Origin: Anaerolineaceae bacterium
GTDB lineage: Bacteria > Chloroflexota > Anaerolineae > Aggregatilineales > Phototrophicaceae
Direction: 5' to 3'
Assembly: GCA_020634135.1 (NCBI GenBank)
Contig: JACKCG010000010.1
Location: 1-64,000, forward strand
DNA length: 64,000 nt
Position 1 is the first letter of the stretch; each line of letters opens with the position of its first letter. The translations under genes were made by a program, and so were the position numbers. Below the pieces are notes generated by a model. That model ran no database searches. It was given only the letters and a program-made list of their open reading frames with translations, and was not told where the DNA came from. This document shows positions 61,561-64,000 of this stretch, one piece after another.

Positions 61561-62217
61561 ATGCTCAATCTACCCGCTGTTGCTTCATGGTTTGCTCGTC
61601 GTATGCGTTTCCTGCTGGTGGGGAGCGTGATTGTGCTGGTGCCGCTGCTGCTGGCGGTACTGGCCCCGGCGCGGCAGAGTGTCCCACCCCCCGCCGCAGA
61701 CCCGCCGCCTTATTCCGCCGTGCGTCTGCCGGAAAACTACCGCGAAACATTCATCCACTATGCGACGGTAGAACGGCGTGACCGGATCACCCGCGACATC
61801 TACATCAGCCCGGATGCGTTGGCCGGCTACCGCCTCAACCGCCCTTTGCCGGATGGCACAGTGGTCGTGATTGAAGGCTACTACGCTCAGACGGACGCTG
61901 ACGGCCAGCCGCTGCGCGATGATGACGGCCACTTTGTCCGGGGCGAACCGCTGGAAATGGTGCATGTCGCTGAAAAGCGGACGAACTGGAGTCCGGGGGA
62001 TTTTGTGGGTGTGGCCCGCAGTGGAAACTGGAATTTCGGCTCGTTCCAGTATGACACAGGCGCTTATTTTGATGAGATCATGTCGCGCTGCTTCGACTGC
62101 CACAACTCGACGGATAACACTGACTTCCTGTACACCTTCGCCGATGTAACGCGCTTCGCACAGACCGGCACAGTACACTTTACCTACTGTGACCTTTCCG
62201 GCAGGTCGCCCTGCTGA
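61561..62217 (+). CDS. Cytochrome P460-family protein
   Basis: 218 residues. An N-terminal membrane anchor or signal segment (about 14-36) is followed by LPENYRETFIHYATVERRD and PDGTVVVIEGYYAQTDADG. The heme site CFDCH (Cys177, Cys180, His181) is near the C-terminus, as in cytochrome P460 and c'-beta proteins. It would bind a c-type heme outside the membrane; hydroxylamine or NO chemistry is known for some relatives but not shown here. Confidence 0.85.
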   Translation: MLNLPAVASWFARRMRFLLVGSVIVLVPLLLAVLAPARQSVPPPAADPPPYSAVRLPENYRETFIHYATVERRDRITRDIYISPDALAGYRLNRPLPDGTVVVIEGYYAQTDADGQPLRDDDGHFVRGEPLEMVHVAEKRTNWSPGDFVGVARSGNWNFGSFQYDTGAYFDEIMSRCFDCHNSTDNTDFLYTFADVTRFAQTGTVHFTYCDLSGRSPC

Positions 62218-62267
62218 TTTCTCTCCTATAATGAGAACAACTGACAGCTTTCTGGAAAGGATAGACG

Positions 62268-63266
62268 ATGAAACGCTGGATTTGGATTGTGCTGGTTGTT
62301 CTGGGGATGCTGCCTTTCACTGCCGTCGCCCAGGATGATGCCGTGCTGCCCGAACTCACGGAGACCTATACGACGGATACCTTTCAGATGAACTATCCCG
62401 CCGACTGGACGCCGGGCAAAGAGGTGAGCGTGTTCAGTATTCCCCTGGCAGGCGAGGGCGCGGTGGGCGATGGAATCGCCATCCAGCGCGACGACCTGAC
62501 GGCCACCTTCACCCTGGTCAGCGGCGAGAAACTGACCGCCCACGACCTGGCAGTACAGGTAGCCGGGGATTGGGCTGAGGGTATACCGAATTACACGCAG
62601 GGCGTTGTGCTGGATGTGACGGTGAACGGGCGTGAAGCGGCTTTCGCTGATGTGCTGGGGCTGCTCCCGGTGCGCTTTGTCACGCTGGCACTGGGAAACG
62701 ACCAGTATCTCCAGGTGATGCTGGCTGGCGTTACCGAACAGTTCACGGCGGTGCTGCCCACGCTATGGAGGGTATTCGATACCGCGCGGTTAACCGGCGA
62801 TGATGCCCCTCAGAACGAGTCGCTCGTTGTTCACTACACCCTGGCACAGGATTACCAGCGCGAGGACTACTGGGATTTCTCTATTCCGGCGGATTGGATG
62901 ACGCAGGAAGCGGAGACTTATACCCTGCTGATTATTCCCGGCATGGAAACCACGATTGGCATCAGCGCGGTGCATGACGACAACGCCGCCGACCCGCATC
63001 TGTGGGGTGACCAGGTACTCCAGAACGTGATGGCCTCCGCGCCCGACGCGGAATACGAAGAGATGGACATCATCATCGGGGATTACCCGGTGCTGCAACA
63101 GAATTTCAGCATCACCGACCAGAATCTGGGCTACACTCAGTTCATAGCGTATGGCGGTGAGGATATTCAGATCAATGTGTCGGTTATCGGCCCGCTATCG
63201 GAAATCCCGGTTTTAACGCCCGTCATCCGTGACATTATTCCAACAGTGGTGATTGGCTATGAATGA
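62268..63266 (+). CDS. Secreted protein with two related beta domains
   Basis: 332 residues, GGAAAGGA upstream. Signal peptide MKRWIWIVLVVLGMLPFTAV ends AQDD. Two similar halves begin TDTFQMNYPADWTPG and REDYWDFSIPADWMTQ, a pattern also seen outside the kinase at 12159 (FSLSVPANWSFF). I regard it as a PsbP/photosystem-like or related fold by shape only. Function unknown. Confidence 0.7.
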   Translation: MKRWIWIVLVVLGMLPFTAVAQDDAVLPELTETYTTDTFQMNYPADWTPGKEVSVFSIPLAGEGAVGDGIAIQRDDLTATFTLVSGEKLTAHDLAVQVAGDWAEGIPNYTQGVVLDVTVNGREAAFADVLGLLPVRFVTLALGNDQYLQVMLAGVTEQFTAVLPTLWRVFDTARLTGDDAPQNESLVVHYTLAQDYQREDYWDFSIPADWMTQEAETYTLLIIPGMETTIGISAVHDDNAADPHLWGDQVLQNVMASAPDAEYEEMDIIIGDYPVLQQNFSITDQNLGYTQFIAYGGEDIQINVSVIGPLSEIPVLTPVIRDIIPTVVIGYE

Positions 63267-63417
63267 TAAATAGTTCAGCCAGCTTTTTACCAGGGGCGTG
63301 TTGTATTGCGCCCCTGGCCTCGGTCTACTGCGTGCCTGCCAGGCGGCACCCGGCTATACCAGGATACCTGTGGAGATAGCGACCTGGGCTGAAACCTGAA
63401 AGAAAAGGACATGGAAT

Positions 63418-63873
63418 ATGGGCTACTACCTGCGCTTTATCACCACCAGCCAGCAGGCGATTACCGTGCCGGTTATCGCGGCGGCGCTCCAGGCGCTCGA
63501 CCCGGCCTACACCCTGGCGGGCGACCAGGTGGACGGCATAGCTGACCTGCTGCACGGGGAAACCTTCTGCGGCGTGCTGGAAATCAACCGCCCCGGCGAC
63601 GACATCTTTGAAGATGACCTGCGTGAATTCCGCGATATGGTCGGGACAGGCGAAACCGAGGCCGAACGCCGCGTGCTGGCCGTGCTGGCGAATGCCCAGG
63701 CGATGGTCGCGGTAGAAGCCATCTGGCTGGGCACGGACTCCGCGAGCGTATTAGGGCGTCTCGACCCCCTGTGGGACTGGCTGTTCGCGCACTATCCTGG
63801 CCTGCTGCAAGCCGATAACGAGGGCTTTTACGACGCGGACGACCTGATTTTAGAGCGGAATTTTATGTTGTGA
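63418..63873 (+). CDS. Hypothetical protein
   Basis: 151 residues, AAAAGGAC upstream. Acidic, with no signal peptide or membrane segment. FCGVLEINRPGDDIFEDDLREF and LGRLDPLWDWLFAHYPGLLQADNEGFYD are the most distinctive stretches. I do not recognise a family. Confidence 0.7.
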   Translation: MGYYLRFITTSQQAITVPVIAAALQALDPAYTLAGDQVDGIADLLHGETFCGVLEINRPGDDIFEDDLREFRDMVGTGETEAERRVLAVLANAQAMVAVEAIWLGTDSASVLGRLDPLWDWLFAHYPGLLQADNEGFYDADDLILERNFML

Positions 63874-63895
63874 TCGCGTGATGCTATTCGCCTTT

Positions 63896-64000
63896 CTATC
63901 CCCGCAGCAAGAAGCGCAGGATGTCCGGCAAGCGCCGCGCCCAGTCCGCCTCGTTATGGATGCCGCCCTTATCTTCCAGGTAACGCAGCGTGTCACCCTC
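63896..64000 (-). CDS. C-terminus of an esterase-like alpha/beta hydrolase, partial
   Basis: The minus-strand frame enters at the right edge and stops at 63896: LRYLEDKGGIHNEADWARRL then PDILRFLLRG. This GG-x-HNE-x-x-W pattern is the catalytic-His end of esterase-D/enterochelin-esterase-like hydrolases. The start lies outside the window. Confidence 0.7.
   Translation of the reverse strand, partial: EGDTLRYLEDKGGIHNEADWARRLPDILRFLLRG

Noticed and set aside
1..64000. tRNA, rRNA genes and CRISPR arrays
   Set aside because: I saw no T-arm GGTTCRA pattern with a matching acceptor stem, no rRNA core sequence and no regularly spaced direct repeats.

Overview
The window looks like chromosome of a Chloroflexota bacterium, most likely of the Anaerolineae side. 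I infer this from GC-rich coding DNA, the histidine phosphatase / DUF3090 / SCO1664-type trio known from Actinobacteria and Chloroflexota, an ECF sigma factor translationally coupled to a membrane protein with a Thr/Pro-rich tail, membrane-anchored Ser/Thr kinases and many secreted beta-propeller-like proteins. No rRNA, tRNA or CRISPR array was recognised. All family names come from motif reading, not from a search.

Layout. 1-5107 is a surface-polysaccharide region: a partial hexapeptide acyltransferase, a frameshifted asparagine-synthase-like gene, a GT4 glycosyltransferase, a 39-codon remnant of an amidohydrolase and a possible GT-A protein. 5160-7758 holds elongation factor P with an Arg loop tip and an intact YtcJ-type amidohydrolase flanked by two copies of a composite palindromic repeat. 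7933-10813 (minus) is the sigma factor operon. 11071-17374 holds an RmlC-type epimerase, a Ser/Thr kinase, a dephospho-CoA kinase fused to a GNAT-like domain, a small membrane protein and a secreted subtilase. 17533-23312 runs from an FtsX-type permease through the phosphatase/DUF3090/SCO1664 trio to a GT9 glycosyltransferase and a strong terminator.

23516-34154 is mixed: a REC-kinase hybrid, a secreted TPR protein, an unrecognised 995-residue protein, a SET-domain protein, an orphan CpaF-type ATPase, a degenerate kinase fused to a LuxR helix-turn-helix, and a FecR-like secreted protein. 34425-44586 is mostly metabolic and cell surface: aldo/keto reductase, a double solute-binding protein, a PQQ-type sugar dehydrogenase, UDP-glucose dehydrogenase, a DJ-1/PfpI protein and a hydantoinase A-type protein. 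44619-51573 has small proteins and a 1181-residue multi-GAF hybrid kinase. 51588-51810 is densely self-complementary and may encode a structured RNA.

The most unusual part is 55244-57806, an AT-rich island just after the acetoacetyl-CoA synthetase gene. It is bounded by a 53-bp near-identical direct repeat of that gene's 3' end. It carries a small membrane-protein gene split by a complete IS3-family element (55675-56944, with 4-bp ATAC target duplication). Removing the element and one ATAC restores a single open frame. The next gene encodes a coiled-coil protein that shares a short MSGG-x-x-x-N-x-V motif with the split protein. I infer that these two genes form a small, uncharacterised membrane/cytosol pair. 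After the island come a zinc-ribbon protein, proline dehydrogenase, a WD40-type secreted protein, cytochrome P460 and a partial esterase at the right edge.

Many exported proteins here share signal peptides ending in Ala-x-Ala followed by Gln. Short palindromic repeats recur in intergenic gaps.
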